Shown: positions 31,601 through 39,534, numbered from the stretch's first letter. The stretch is DNA of 40,736 bases from Levilactobacillus namurensis (GCF_032197885.1 NZ_CP134160.1:1-40736); one strand, 5' to 3'. Numbers and translations: made by a program. Notes: generated by a model not told the origin, from the letters alone.

Positions 31601-32723
31601 CCATGCCAGGAAGTGTCTTCATCATATTTTCTAAAGCTTTAGCGTATTTCTTACCCAGCCCATTCATGACAGCTTCTGCATCTTTTGCGCTAACCTTTCC
31701 TGCGCTCATATCAGCTCTAAGCTGGCTCATCGTTAGATGTGAATTCTTCATTGCCTTACGTTCGTACTCTAACAGTTTTTCACCAAACATTGGTAATTGG
31801 TCTGAAATCATATTGAAGTCGCCCAATTGCATCTTAGAGGAAGCCATCATATGTGTGAAATTAAGGCCTAAGCGTTTGGTGTTTTCAGCCCCCATGCCTA
31901 AAGTATCAGCCATAGTTAACAAAGATTTAGTCAGCCGATCAGTTGGCCCCTGCTTGTTTAAAACATGATAAAATTGTTGGTTTAGTTCATTAACTAGGCC
32001 CGCTGACTGTCCAAATTTAACCGAAATATCGTTGATTGCTTTAACCATTTTTTGACCTTTTTTAGCTGAACCAGTCAATGTTTGCCAAGTTGCACTCATT
32101 ACCTGTTGTTCTTTGTCGTACTCTTCCCCAGCTTTCAGAGCATTACTAATGCCCCCCTTCAAAGCATACCAAGAAGATATAACCGCATTGGACACTAGTG
32201 CTGCCCCTACTACTTTCTTTACAAGCCCTGATCCTTTGCGCATTCCATCAAATGTCTTTTTAGAAGCACTATTTAACTCATCTAAGCGTTCGTGATATTT
32301 GCCTAAAGACTCATTGCTGCCTTTAATGGATTCGTTTGCTTTTTTAAAACTTCCACTTATTCCTTCAATAGGCTTTCCAGAAATTTGTTTGACTTGATCG
32401 TTGAGCTTACGCATCGATTCAGTGTCTTTAGCCCCTACATTGGAAAAGTCCAGATTGTGCTTAAAAATATCAGCCTGCTGCGTCGTCTTACGAAACTCGC
32501 TTTGAAAGCCAGCCATGCTTTCTTTAGACTGATTAACATCACGAGATATGTTAAGCCCGGAACCTAGTGATTCTTTTAGTTTATCAGCCTGACCAGTGAT
32601 TTCATGAAACGAACGCATGAAGTCGTCAAGCATCGAGTTTGCCTTACGAAATTCCTCTAGTCCATTGACGTTAAGATCAATGCCAATACCGGCATGCCGC
32701 AACTCTTTAGTTTCTGCCATCAT
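28629..32723 (-). CDS. Tail tape-measure protein with M23 peptidase and lytic transglycosylase domains
   Basis: 1364 residues. The N-terminal third is tape-measure coiled coil (EFRKANSMLDDFMRSFHEIT; NTKRLGLNFTHMMASSKMQL typical of the TMP core). A hydrophobic segment near residue 585 (LPWALWIAGIAAAIAILVKL) is followed by amphipathic repeats. An M23 endopeptidase lies at about 980-1090 (metal ligands in GSHDGVDFSG and the HVHIG pair). An SLT-like transglycosylase begins near 1185 (catalytic Glu in IMHESGG; HPAQGLLQFVPSTFSSY). It sets tail length and locally opens the thick wall for DNA entry. The start could be either of two adjacent ATGs. Confidence 0.95.
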   Translation of the reverse strand: MMAETKELRHAGIGIDLNVNGLEEFRKANSMLDDFMRSFHEITGQADKLKESLGSGLNISRDVNQSKESMAGFQSEFRKTTQQADIFKHNLDFSNVGAKDTESMRKLNDQVKQISGKPIEGISGSFKKANESIKGSNESLGKYHERLDELNSASKKTFDGMRKGSGLVKKVVGAALVSNAVISSWYALKGGISNALKAGEEYDKEQQVMSATWQTLTGSAKKGQKMVKAINDISVKFGQSAGLVNELNQQFYHVLNKQGPTDRLTKSLLTMADTLGMGAENTKRLGLNFTHMMASSKMQLGDFNMISDQLPMFGEKLLEYERKAMKNSHLTMSQLRADMSAGKVSAKDAEAVMNGLGKKYAKALENMMKTLPGMERVMSARGSALFGALEKPFMKAKNPIFSAISKWVSDKNTEKEFTKVGSAASKGLNTITKAFAKVFNPNNAPHFADEMMQSLAKSVTDISRTIASHAQSIVEFFRSFYYSLKILKDVGLGFFKGIASGLSAIATPVAKMGSNSKHIRSFSDSLASISKHSKGLQTAGKILAGMFAAKKLLGMGTGILGLRKNILEFTSSTRLMGSAIKLLPWALWIAGIAAAIAILVKLYQHDKKFRKFVNGIMASVRKMAKSFKNLWGDAKGIFKNGFKTIESIVNVGIDVLTGDWKGFKKDGVKLIKSFWSLAKDVFKADFDFINDLTGGKLEKMTKAFSNTWKDIGKGWKSFWNGISDWFGDLWKGIVKHVQDGINNVIKVLNSGISGIDSVIHAFGGSSKAIGTINPVHLATGTGALSGQRRAITKPTMAVLNDGNDSPETGNREMLIHPNGMGELIKGTNVMRMLEPGAEVLNATEAKFAMSLNGMSHFAKGTGLLSNLWNGAKSVGSSVVGGVEKGFGAIGNFAGGVLKATKNVFDTVKSIVKDPSKYLTGLLKKPSGKGTVLSDFANGFFDKMKSSATNWWSSLWSMVDLDGGSAGGNWRHNPGLSETNGFGASRSFGSHDGVDFSGPLGSAIRAVHGGTVTHVGRPLHGWPYSQLGDVITVASNDGWQEIYQEFGGMNNIKVGTGDVIKTGQRIATLGRLNGAGSGSHVHIGVSHGSLWDHGGSSTKGWYDVTKMHGKPDGSPKSSKQSGNIKGIKSQVGSGFFKFMDKLANMFGSVGGSGGSSYGGSSMIEKAAKAMHVNLSAGELATIKSVIMHESGGNAKVIQKVHDINSASGHPAQGLLQFVPSTFSSYAVKGHNNILSAYDQLLAMFNDTNWRSDVHAGGWGPTGAVRREKGGKLAKNQLSVVGEKGWELFNPDNSGVVIPHEASEKLISGGSKGKVTISAPTKVVIQGNADKSSIDELDSRLEKRNDDLVEKLRELWGLNDEGGLTV

Positions 32724-33028
32724 TTCCCTCCTTTCTGACCTAATATTTTTCCTAGAGCCATTAGGACTCCATCAGACACGCCTTTTGCAATGATTGTTTT
32801 TAATTCCTTACCAATCCGTTCAGCAATTTCATTGCTAACCAAAAATTCATCTTGTGTCTGTTGCCGTATATCATGTTCTGTCATTCCTAGAAACAGCGCT
32901 GGGTTAACAAATGCCATGCGCTTGTCAACCACCTTGTCTAGTAATGACTGATCAACATTACCATGATCGTCGGTAAACTTAGAGTTTAACTTGTTGTAAC
33001 GACTCCATAAGAAACTGAAATGCTTCAC
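32720..33028 (-). CDS. Tail assembly chaperone second frame (possible frameshift product)
   Basis: 102 codons beginning at a GTG with no clear ribosome site and ending in the tape-measure start region. It overlaps the upstream chaperone by 50 bases in the +1/-2 frame. Its in-frame upstream stop lies just before the GTG, so a frameshift would have to occur inside the overlap. Basic C-terminus (ALGKILGQKGGK). Its position immediately before the tape measure is that of the G-T chaperone part. Confidence 0.65.
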   Translation of the reverse strand: MKHFSFLWSRYNKLNSKFTDDHGNVDQSLLDKVVDKRMAFVNPALFLGMTEHDIRQQTQDEFLVSNEIAERIGKELKTIIAKGVSDGVLMALGKILGQKGGK

Positions 33029-33608
33029 CTAATACCGATTGGTCACCATTACGGTCCGTGATTTCTGCTAAGAACTTCGTAGCTTCCTGCATGGCAATCA
33101 TACCTAGTCCACTGCCATCTCCTGTAGCGTCCCAGAAGTTCATCTTCAGCACTTCATTCTTATCTGTGCGGAAAACTTCACTATTAAGCTTGGTCATCGT
33201 ACCGTTCATATTAGATGCCCCAGATGGCCGCGTTGACATGAAAACAATCTGCAAAGCAGTACGATAACCTGGCCAAACCATGTTGATATGCACGTCTTTA
33301 CCGCTACGATTTTTCTTAGTAACGGTTTTCTTCTTAATGTCGTCTGGAACATCTGCATTCAATGATTCATAATCCATATGTGGGTTAACTAATACGTTAT
33401 GCATAATAAGGTCAAACAGTCGCCCTGCGTCTCCGGTATCTTCACCAACGTTTAGGGCATCAATTGCTTGTGAGGCAATATCAAATCCCGGATCTTGTAG
33501 CGTGATCTTACGAGTCTTCTTGTCACCCTTCGAATCGGTATATTCTACCGTTCGTTCAAATTGATTATCCATAAACGCTGCAATGGCTTGTTCATCTTTT
33601 TCTGACAT
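32979..33608 (-). CDS. Tail assembly chaperone
   Basis: 209 residues, starting MSEKDEQAIAAFMDNQFERT. A mixed alpha/beta acidic protein between the tail tube and tape measure, the position of gpG/gp24-like chaperones that coat the tape measure before tube polymerisation. The C-terminal helix (EAFQFLMESLQQVKL) overlaps the second-frame gene. Family assignment is positional. Confidence 0.7.
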   Translation of the reverse strand: MSEKDEQAIAAFMDNQFERTVEYTDSKGDKKTRKITLQDPGFDIASQAIDALNVGEDTGDAGRLFDLIMHNVLVNPHMDYESLNADVPDDIKKKTVTKKNRSGKDVHINMVWPGYRTALQIVFMSTRPSGASNMNGTMTKLNSEVFRTDKNEVLKMNFWDATGDGSGLGMIAMQEATKFLAEITDRNGDQSVLGEAFQFLMESLQQVKL

Positions 33609-33689
33609 ATAAAAGTCTCTCCTTAATTAAAAATAGGACACCGTCTGGTGACCTCATAGTTCATTTATAAGCTTATGGTTTAAACTTAT

Positions 33690-33697
33690 GTTATAAT
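33690..33697 (+). promoter_or_regulatory. Antitoxin RNA promoter (extended -10)
   Basis: GTTATAAT within TGTTATAAT is an extended -10 on the plus strand without a good -35. Start of the RNA is predicted near 33704, inside the 3' part of the toxin transcript. Confidence 0.6.
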
Positions 33698-33703
33698 GTG
33701 GGC

Positions 33704-33825
33704 ATAGAAAAAGGTCGGTGCTATCACACCGACCCCTGCAAGCCGCTTCAAAGGCGGTGGCAAGTTATTCAAACGATAATTTTGTCGTCCTGCAACCTAC
33801 CAAAGTTGAGCAGGGCGGCTTTTTT
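33704..33825 (+). ncRNA. Type I antitoxin RNA (antisense to the toxin mRNA 3' end)
   Basis: Predicted from the promoter near 33690 to the hairpin GTCCTGC/GCAGGGC (33787-33816) followed by a T tract at 33820-33825. It is about 120 bases long and complementary to the 3' region of the toxin mRNA, touching the toxin stop codon. This convergent, 3'-overlapping layout is that of TxpA/RatA and BsrG/SR4. Confidence 0.65.
33707..33734 (-). terminator. Toxin mRNA terminator
   Basis: On the minus strand GGTCGGTG and CACCGACC form a perfect eight-pair stem with a six-base loop followed by TTTTT. It lies in the region where the antitoxin RNA begins. Confidence 0.8.
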
Positions 33826-33913
33826 ATTTGTTTCTTTTGTCGATATAGCTGAGTAGCGCGATTAAAAACGTGCCAAACAGCAACATCAACGAGAGTGTCT
33901 GGAAGACGCTCAT
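33824..33913 (-). CDS. TxpA/BsrG-like (PepG1-type) type I toxin peptide
   Basis: 29 residues: MSVFQTLSLMLLFGTFLIAL, then LSYIDKRNK. A short polar start, one hydrophobic helix and a charged KR-rich end match the 'putative holin-like toxin' family, which permeabilises or disturbs the membrane from inside. AGGAAGG lies 11 bases upstream. The leader is about 90 bases, as in type I toxins kept untranslated by structure. It lies between the tail tube and chaperone genes of the late operon. Loss of the unstable antitoxin RNA after plasmid loss would release toxin, so stabilisation of the episome is the likely role. Confidence 0.8.
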   Translation of the reverse strand: MSVFQTLSLMLLFGTFLIALLSYIDKRNK

Positions 33914-34011
33914 TGACTGTGAAACCTTCCTGAAGATTATTCCATGTTCCCATGGGCCTCACCTCACAAGGGAAAAGACAGCCACCGCCCTTAAAACTTC
34001 TTGCTCAGTCA

Positions 34012-34017
34012 AGTATA
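34012..34017 (-). promoter_or_regulatory. Toxin mRNA promoter (extended -10)
   Basis: TGTTATACT on the minus strand is an extended -10 with no clear -35, placed just below the tail-tube stop codon. It implies a leader of about 90 bases before the toxin ATG. Confidence 0.5.
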
Positions 34018-34024
34018 ACATGAA

Positions 34025-34063
34025 AACAACGCGCTAATCTGCCCTTAACGGACGGTTAGTGCG
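34025..34063 (-). terminator. Imperfect hairpin after the tail tube gene
   Basis: On the minus strand GCGCACTAA and TTAGCGC pair with a bulge and are followed by a U-rich GTTGTTTTC. It may reduce transcription into the toxin module while allowing late read-through. Confidence 0.4.
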
Positions 34064-34066
34064 CTT

Positions 34067-34567
34067 TTAGTTTGTAAACATTGAGTCGTCAACATCGGCA
34101 CCGGTGTTTTGGTAGTAACCTGCCAGTACCGTCCAGGCCAGCGAGTATGCTTGCTCATTACCTTGGTTATTAGGCAGGCCAGCTAAACGGCAGCCTTCTG
34201 CAGTGATCTTTTCACCAGTAGAATCATTGACGATATTGAGGCCAAACATTTGGTCAGCGCTCAATAGCCCTGCTTGCATTTCATCGTGTTGTAAATGATA
34301 GAGTTTGAACAGAATATCAGTGGTTGAAGTGCCAGGATAGGTATTCAACGTTAGGGTCCCTGTCTCGTCATCAGTGTCGAAGAACATAACGTTTGAGTGA
34401 AAATCGCCTTGCATAGTTGTATCTGCAGCCGTACGTTTTGAACTAAAAGCTTCACCGTTTTGGAAGCCACCTAATTCTTTCGATTGTCCTTTCCACAACA
34501 AATAAATGTGTAAGAACCGTGCGGAATATAAATTGACTTCTTTTCCGTTTGATAAAGTGATTGCCAT
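34067..34567 (-). CDS. Tail tube protein (contractile tail)
   Basis: 166 residues, starting MAITLSNGKEVNLYSARFLH. Beta-rich with LTLNTYPGTSTTDILFKLYH and a segment NDSTGEKITAEGCRLAGLPN typical of DUF3277-like tube proteins. It follows the sheath gene and precedes the chaperones, the standard order for contractile tails. Hexameric rings of it form the DNA conduit. Confidence 0.82.
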   Translation of the reverse strand: MAITLSNGKEVNLYSARFLHIYLLWKGQSKELGGFQNGEAFSSKRTAADTTMQGDFHSNVMFFDTDDETGTLTLNTYPGTSTTDILFKLYHLQHDEMQAGLLSADQMFGLNIVNDSTGEKITAEGCRLAGLPNNQGNEQAYSLAWTVLAGYYQNTGADVDDSMFTN

Positions 34568-34580
34568 AACTTATCCCTCC

Positions 34581-35669
34581 TTAAAGCGTCAAATCAATCT
34601 TGGCGTTGATCGTATCAATATCATCGGCAATCTGAACATTGAACCCGAATCCGTTGTACTTACGTGCGGCCACATCACTGTTAAGCACATTAGAACGAGG
34701 CACACTAGTAATTTCAACAGCACTAGCCAATATGCCTTGCTGTTGCAGTTGCTGACCGCAAGCTTCAATGGTTTGTGCCATTTCTTTAATCGTGGCGTCA
34801 TTGAAGATTGGGAAGTTATGACGATTAAGATATTTCTGCAATGCCGTCTGGAACGTATCGATGACCAGTTGTGTATGAACAAATTGGTCGACGTAGTTTC
34901 CAGCCAAAGCTAGGCCGTTCAGCAACATGTAATCACCAGACTTGTTTACAACTACTGTCCCATTAGCTGCAGCAATCGTGTCGTAATCACCGGTTGATAA
35001 ATCGGTGTCTGGTTTGAACTGTGACTGATTACCAATGTGCTGAAAATCAACTGGTAAGTTGGCTGCAGCGTATGCGGCCGCTTGAGCAGCCACAAAACGA
35101 TCACTAGCCGTTTCAACAATAGCTGCTGTATTCCCAAGCGAATTCTTTTCTGTTTGAATGCCCTTAACATGGGTAGACAACGTTTGGAGATCAGTAACCG
35201 ACTTAGGTTGCGTAACCAGCATGATACGTTGGTTGTCATACAAAAAGTCTGATACGGCCTCAGTCTCTGCTTCAGTAGCCCCGTCCAGAACTAAATACTT
35301 GAATCCATCAAATAGGTGTTCAGTCAGACCAACCACAATCCCAGGTGTGGTCGTTGCCGTGACAGTTGCACCAGTAGTTGTTCCCGTCGTTTTAACATTG
35401 GCTGGGGTCGTTGAGTCAACATTAGGATAGGTGACAACTTCCACTGGACCCTTGAAGTTGTCAGCGTCAAACATTGCCTCCGCTTGGGAGTAAACGCCAG
35501 TTGTTTCATCAAAATCTGCTGACAGACTATCTAAGTCTGTATAAATAGACGCCTTAGTTGTTGCGTCTGCCCCTTTAGTTGCAATACCAACGGCTGGCGT
35601 GCCATTTGGGTTCTTTAACGCATGAATAGCAACAATAAAGTGGGCGTCTGTTGTTTGCTTAATTGCCAA
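34581..35669 (-). CDS. Tail sheath protein (DUF3383-like)
   Basis: 362 residues. The likely start is TTG at 35669 (reads MAIKQTTDAHFIVAIHALKN), with AAAGGAG upstream. The middle has DFLYDNQRIMLVTQPKSVTD and the C-terminal third FQTALQKYLNRHNFPIFNDA, with a final beta part NGFGFNVQIADDIDTINAKI. It matches DUF3383-type sheath proteins, shorter than T4 or PBSX sheaths. It polymerises around the tube and contracts at infection. Its presence, with baseplate J, defines the virion as a myovirus. Confidence 0.85.
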   Translation of the reverse strand: MAIKQTTDAHFIVAIHALKNPNGTPAVGIATKGADATTKASIYTDLDSLSADFDETTGVYSQAEAMFDADNFKGPVEVVTYPNVDSTTPANVKTTGTTTGATVTATTTPGIVVGLTEHLFDGFKYLVLDGATEAETEAVSDFLYDNQRIMLVTQPKSVTDLQTLSTHVKGIQTEKNSLGNTAAIVETASDRFVAAQAAAYAAANLPVDFQHIGNQSQFKPDTDLSTGDYDTIAAANGTVVVNKSGDYMLLNGLALAGNYVDQFVHTQLVIDTFQTALQKYLNRHNFPIFNDATIKEMAQTIEACGQQLQQQGILASAVEITSVPRSNVLNSDVAARKYNGFGFNVQIADDIDTINAKIDLTL

Positions 35670-35672
35670 AAT

Positions 35673-36158
35673 TTATTCAGCTCCTTTTGTATTAATTTGC
35701 GGGTCAACACTCGCAATACTTCCCGTTTGCGTCTCATCAGTGAAGTTGTCTTGAACACCAAACGTGTAGTCAGCACCAGACATAAACTGCCAATCAACGT
35801 CAAGAAACGTGTCAGTTGATGGAATCGTGTTACAATCCTTGGCAACAATGTGTTGCTGAAATAGCTCATACGCTGGTTGTTGCAAGAAAAAAAGCTTCCG
35901 CAACTCGTGACCGAGTGTTTTAGCTTCTCCTTCGTCATTTGAGACGGCTTTAAATTGAACGTGAATATCAAAAATTTCTTCATTCACGGTATTGAATAGC
36001 ACTCGGTCGTAATCGTCATAAATTTTGTACGTAACATACGGATAATCAGGTGTAAAGTGTTTAACGCTCTCCGGACGAACCGTAACTTGTGGCATATACG
36101 TTTTGATTTGTTTTACCAGTGCTGCTGAAACAGCATCATACAGGTTGAACTCACTCAT
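35673..36158 (-). CDS. Tail terminator / neck protein
   Basis: 161 residues from ATG 36158 (MSEFNLYDAVSAALVKQIKT), with AGGAGG at a good distance. YPYVTYKIYDDYDRVLFNTV and FDIHVQFKAVSNDEGEAKTL fit the tail-terminator (LIC_12616-like) fold that caps the tube and joins it to the head. It sits directly before the sheath gene. Confidence 0.72.
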   Translation of the reverse strand: MSEFNLYDAVSAALVKQIKTYMPQVTVRPESVKHFTPDYPYVTYKIYDDYDRVLFNTVNEEIFDIHVQFKAVSNDEGEAKTLGHELRKLFFLQQPAYELFQQHIVAKDCNTIPSTDTFLDVDWQFMSGADYTFGVQDNFTDETQTGSIASVDPQINTKGAE

Positions 36159-36522
36159 CTGTGCCAACCTCCTTCAACTGGTAGTACACACGTCCAGCCG
36201 CAAAATCATCACCGTGATTAACGACCTCATAGGTCACGCCAGAAGCTCGTTGCACCTTTGTTCCTTTGGGGCAGCCAACTAGACCTGATAACCAATAAAG
36301 TGTGCCTACAGGCAATTGACCACCCAATTCTGGGGTATACGTCATGTTTGGATTAGTCGAATTAACAATCGGCTCATGCACCTTTTTTGCCGTAGCTGGG
36401 GCCATGATTGGTCGACCTAATTCATCAGAATCTCCGGTGTCATGACCTGGAATGGTGATTGTCAGGTCTTCAGCTAACATGTCATTTATGAATCCAAAAT
36501 TCCCAAAATTTTGAAAATTCAT
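36151..36522 (-). CDS. Head closure / stopper-like protein
   Basis: 123 residues, MNFQNFGNFGFINDMLAEDL onward, with a small beta-barrel character (GTLYWLSGLVGCPKGTKVQR, VTYEVVNHGDDFAAGRVYYQ). By order in the connector cluster it is likely the head-completion/stopper protein. No catalytic motif. Overlaps the next gene by 8 bases. Confidence 0.6.
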   Translation of the reverse strand: MNFQNFGNFGFINDMLAEDLTITIPGHDTGDSDELGRPIMAPATAKKVHEPIVNSTNPNMTYTPELGGQLPVGTLYWLSGLVGCPKGTKVQRASGVTYEVVNHGDDFAAGRVYYQLKEVGTDE

Positions 36523-36524
36523 CT

Positions 36525-36845
36525 CTATTTGCCTGCTGCGACTTCAGCACCAGTATCGGTTGGCGTTACTTTAAGATCACTCGGCGTTGATTCGCCTGCA
36601 ACCGTGAATCCAGATACTGACACAAATTGTCCCAGGAACTTTTTGGTGTCTGGATTATAGAAAGCAGCAAAATATTTGCCGCTTGGAATTGTATCGCCAG
36701 GCGCGTACCCCGTAATCTTGACAACCTTTGGATCGCCTTTTGGGAAGAAGGCAATGTCACTCGTTTGTTCCGTATCACGACTTGGTGTGATATAAGCACC
36801 ATCTGTCCCCGTCTTTGCTGCAACAATAACTAATTCCATACTCAT
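36525..36845 (-). CDS. Small structural protein of the head-tail cluster (106 aa)
   Basis: Starts MSMELVIVAAKTGTDGAYIT at ATG 36845, with AAAGGA upstream; longer starts overlap the previous gene and lack a site. Beta-rich, with PSGKYFAAFYNPDTKKFLGQ and an Ig-like tail (SVSGFTVAGESTPSDLKVTP). It may decorate the head or complete the neck. Not recognised. Confidence 0.6.
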   Translation of the reverse strand: MSMELVIVAAKTGTDGAYITPSRDTEQTSDIAFFPKGDPKVVKITGYAPGDTIPSGKYFAAFYNPDTKKFLGQFVSVSGFTVAGESTPSDLKVTPTDTGAEVAAGK

Positions 36846-36849
36846 AAAC

Positions 36850-37452
36850 TCAAATCCTTTCTGTAATCCACGTGATTGAGTCACGCAGTTCTCCACTATC
36901 AATTAACGGATCATTAAATCCTTTATTCTTGGCAGTTAATGGCGCGTTACTTGGTGTGCTGAAGTCAGTAATGGTTTGCTTAATGTCTTTGACCATCGCT
37001 TCTCCCAATACTGAGTACACATCTTTCGGCTCAATTTCACCGACCATACACTTAAAAGCCAAGTCGGCTCCCAACTCTGTCCACCGACCGAGATGGTGAT
37101 TAAACGAATAACGCAAGAATGGCCGTGGTGGGATCACAACACTCTTGCGCAGAATAAACATGATTTTAAAACCACTATTGGCATCTGGCATGGCTAAATA
37201 GGCTTGATCAGCAGTTTTTCCTAACATGAAGAAAAGGTTTTGAAAATCCGCTGGCCGTTTATCACCTGAGTTCGGTGTTGGCAACGCCAGCCACTGTCGA
37301 TTGACTGGAACAATTGTCTTACCGTATTCCTGGACCATAGCAATCATGTTCAAATGATTATTAAGCCACGGCACACCCACGGACAACCTCACCGACTGCA
37401 ACTCTTGTAATCGTCTAATTGCCTCTGCAGTATTATCAAAGTCTTCAGTCAT
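36850..37452 (-). CDS. HK97-gp10-like head-tail joining protein
   Basis: 200 residues. VRLSVGVPWLNNHLNMIAMV, the internal PPRPFLRYSFNHHLGRWTEL and the terminal DSGELRDSITWITERI are typical of the gp10/minor-capsid joining family (the 'PxRPFLR' and 'DSGELRxSI' signatures). It overlaps the preceding connector by four bases. Confidence 0.78.
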   Translation of the reverse strand: MTEDFDNTAEAIRRLQELQSVRLSVGVPWLNNHLNMIAMVQEYGKTIVPVNRQWLALPTPNSGDKRPADFQNLFFMLGKTADQAYLAMPDANSGFKIMFILRKSVVIPPRPFLRYSFNHHLGRWTELGADLAFKCMVGEIEPKDVYSVLGEAMVKDIKQTITDFSTPSNAPLTAKNKGFNDPLIDSGELRDSITWITERI

Positions 37453-37790
37453 TCAGTCCACACCGCTCCCATTGAGTCCGATACACCATAATCATCAACG
37501 ATGTCATCATACTCAGCACGGTAGTCGTCATATCCATTAAAATTGACCATTGTCTGCGAGTTGCCAAACGTACTTGCAGATTGAACGCCACCATAGTTCA
37601 TGAACCAGTCCTTGTAAAGCAGATGACGCGTCCAAGCTCTTTCGGCGTTAATTAACGCGTCCTCTGAAATTTGATCGTGACTAGCCTTAAGCGCCGCGTC
37701 ATCTAACCGCTCTATAATATGAGCATCGCTAAATCCTTGGAAGATATTAATATTACTCTTGATATTTTCCGGCGTAAGTGCGTCTTCCAT
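37449..37790 (-). CDS. Head-tail adaptor (connector) protein
   Basis: 113 residues, MEDALTPENIKSNINIFQGF onward, helical and acidic. It follows the capsid gene with a 16-base gap and precedes the gp10-like gene, as DUF4054-like or gp6/gp15-type adaptors do. The function is positional inference. Confidence 0.65.
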   Translation of the reverse strand: MEDALTPENIKSNINIFQGFSDAHIIERLDDAALKASHDQISEDALINAERAWTRHLLYKDWFMNYGGVQSASTFGNSQTMVNFNGYDDYRAEYDDIVDDYGVSDSMGAVWTE

Positions 37791-37806
37791 ACCTAATCAC
37801 CTTTTT

Positions 37807-38883
37807 CTACTTGCTGCTGCCCGAAGAACTTGATCCACTACCCGAAGAACTTGATCCAGTGCTTGCTGCCTTCTTAGGCGCATTAATCGTTGGCACTACA
37901 TAGTCTGTACCAACCTTGAATCCATACTTAACCAATTGAATCTGTCGTGGATCATAAGACACGGCAAACAGCGGCTTAGTGCCGGCCTTCAAATCGGCTT
38001 GGTAAGTATCAGGATTAGTCTGCGTTAAGTCAACGTTAGTGCCGGCCACATGGCAAGTTACTACTCGCTTTTGAATGATAGCTACCATGCCGCCCTTTTG
38101 GAATTCATCGCGTTTTACGACTAAACCATTGTTCGGTGTAGCCGTTGCATAATCAATGGCTCCGGGACCGAAGATTAATGCATAGGTAGTCCCATCATCA
38201 GCGACTGGAATGCTATCGTCTTGAACGATACTCATGCCTTGGTACGTAGCAATTGGAGTAGCTGCACCAGCAGGTTGCAGGTATTCAATCAATTGTTGTT
38301 CACGCATCTCTGAGTACGCAGCTGAATTAACTACTAAAGTTGACAACGTGTTATCCATCACATCGCCCATACGTGCGAGCGCCTTAACAAAGTCTGCGGC
38401 AGATAATTCCTTTTCAGAACCAACACCGAAAGACTTTGCAGTTGCAATATCTGCGTTGTTGAAAGTTGCTTTTACCGTGTTCAGCAGTAGACCAGTATCT
38501 TGGCGAGTCCACCAGTTGCCAAAACGATTGGCAATCTGTTGCTGGGTGCTTGCACCAGAAATCAAATCGCCCCAGTCAGTATTACCAAACGACTTACTTT
38601 GATACATCTTAATGCCGTGTTCCATCGCAGAGTCGACACCATTCGTTTGAATGTCATGCGTATCGTTCCATTCATCAGCATCGCCGGACAAGTCGTTCAT
38701 TGCCGGGATTTCAACCGTCCGACCTGGTTGAAGCAAACGTCCACCTAAAATGGGATCGTTCTTTAAAACACCAGACGCCACAAAACGATTAGTTTGCGTA
38801 TTTTGTCGATAGACCCAATCAAGAAATACTGTTGGTTCAATTAAGTTACTAAAATTCGTAGGATTGCCGTTAATTACAGCCAT
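37807..38883 (-). CDS. Major capsid protein (HK97 fold) with Ser/Gly tail
   Basis: 358 residues. MAVINGNPTNFSNLIEPTVF, VNSAAYSEMREQQLIEYLQP and FQKGGMVAIIQKRVVTCHVA fit the HK97-fold capsid subunit of SPP1/PBSX-like heads. The last 15 residues are Ser/Gly repeats (GSSSSGSGSSSSGSSK) encoded by a 20-bp direct repeat at 37812-37857. This flexible tail is uncommon and may be exposed on the shell. The scaffold gene lies immediately upstream. Confidence 0.92.
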   Translation of the reverse strand: MAVINGNPTNFSNLIEPTVFLDWVYRQNTQTNRFVASGVLKNDPILGGRLLQPGRTVEIPAMNDLSGDADEWNDTHDIQTNGVDSAMEHGIKMYQSKSFGNTDWGDLISGASTQQQIANRFGNWWTRQDTGLLLNTVKATFNNADIATAKSFGVGSEKELSAADFVKALARMGDVMDNTLSTLVVNSAAYSEMREQQLIEYLQPAGAATPIATYQGMSIVQDDSIPVADDGTTYALIFGPGAIDYATATPNNGLVVKRDEFQKGGMVAIIQKRVVTCHVAGTNVDLTQTNPDTYQADLKAGTKPLFAVSYDPRQIQLVKYGFKVGTDYVVPTINAPKKAASTGSSSSGSGSSSSGSSK

Positions 38884-38895
38884 TACCTACACCTC

Positions 38896-39534
38896 CTATT
38901 TAAGTTTGTTGTATAAATCTGGATTCTCACGATAAATTTGAGTTTGCTGATCCATGTTGAGCTTGGCAAAATCTTCGCGTGTCAGTGATCCAGGAATTGT
39001 TTGGCCACCATTTTGTGGCGTATGCGTGCCATGGACACGTTGTTCTACGCCATCTTGAACAGCCTTGTTGAACAAGTCGATAAACTTGTCGATATTGTTC
39101 TTACGTACATCGTCATCTTTAGAAGTAACGAATTCTGCAAATTCAACAGGAATCTTGCTATCCGTTAAGGCTGACTTAGTTGCAGCCAAAGCATTTTTCT
39201 CATCAACGGCGTCTAGTCGTTCCTGTAATCGTTTCTCTTGGTCTGCCAGGGCTTGTCGCTTGTCATCGAGTTCTGCTTCGGCCTTCTGTTGTGCATTCAT
39301 GCCAGCACGTTTTTCACCTTCGGACATCCATTCTTCTTTGAGGGATTCCAGCTGACCATTAAACTTTTCTTCCAGCTGCTTAGCTTTAGCACCCATCATT
39401 TTATTCACGTCATCTTGTGAATATGCTTTACCGGATGGTTCCTGACCTTTAGGTTCTTGTTGCTGATCCTTATTATGATCGATTGGCTTTGGTTCTTCGC
39501 CAGGTTCAGCAAAATATTGCAAGTTCATCTTCAT
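38896..39534 (-). CDS. Capsid scaffolding protein (DUF4355/gp20-like)
   Basis: 212 residues. Starts MKMNLQYFAEPGEEPKPID; the N-terminus NLQYFAE is characteristic of phage scaffold genes. A long coiled coil follows (MMGAKAKQLEEKFNGQLESL through KRLQERLDAVDEKNALAATK), and a short C-terminal segment is likely to bind capsid. It directs prohead assembly and leaves before packaging. Confidence 0.88.
   Translation of the reverse strand: MKMNLQYFAEPGEEPKPIDHNKDQQQEPKGQEPSGKAYSQDDVNKMMGAKAKQLEEKFNGQLESLKEEWMSEGEKRAGMNAQQKAEAELDDKRQALADQEKRLQERLDAVDEKNALAATKSALTDSKIPVEFAEFVTSKDDDVRKNNIDKFIDLFNKAVQDGVEQRVHGTHTPQNGGQTIPGSLTREDFAKLNMDQQTQIYRENPDLYNKLK

Noticed and set aside
37812..37857. 20-bp direct repeat at the capsid gene end as a packaging site
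   Set aside because: It simply encodes the repeated Ser/Gly tail of the capsid protein.
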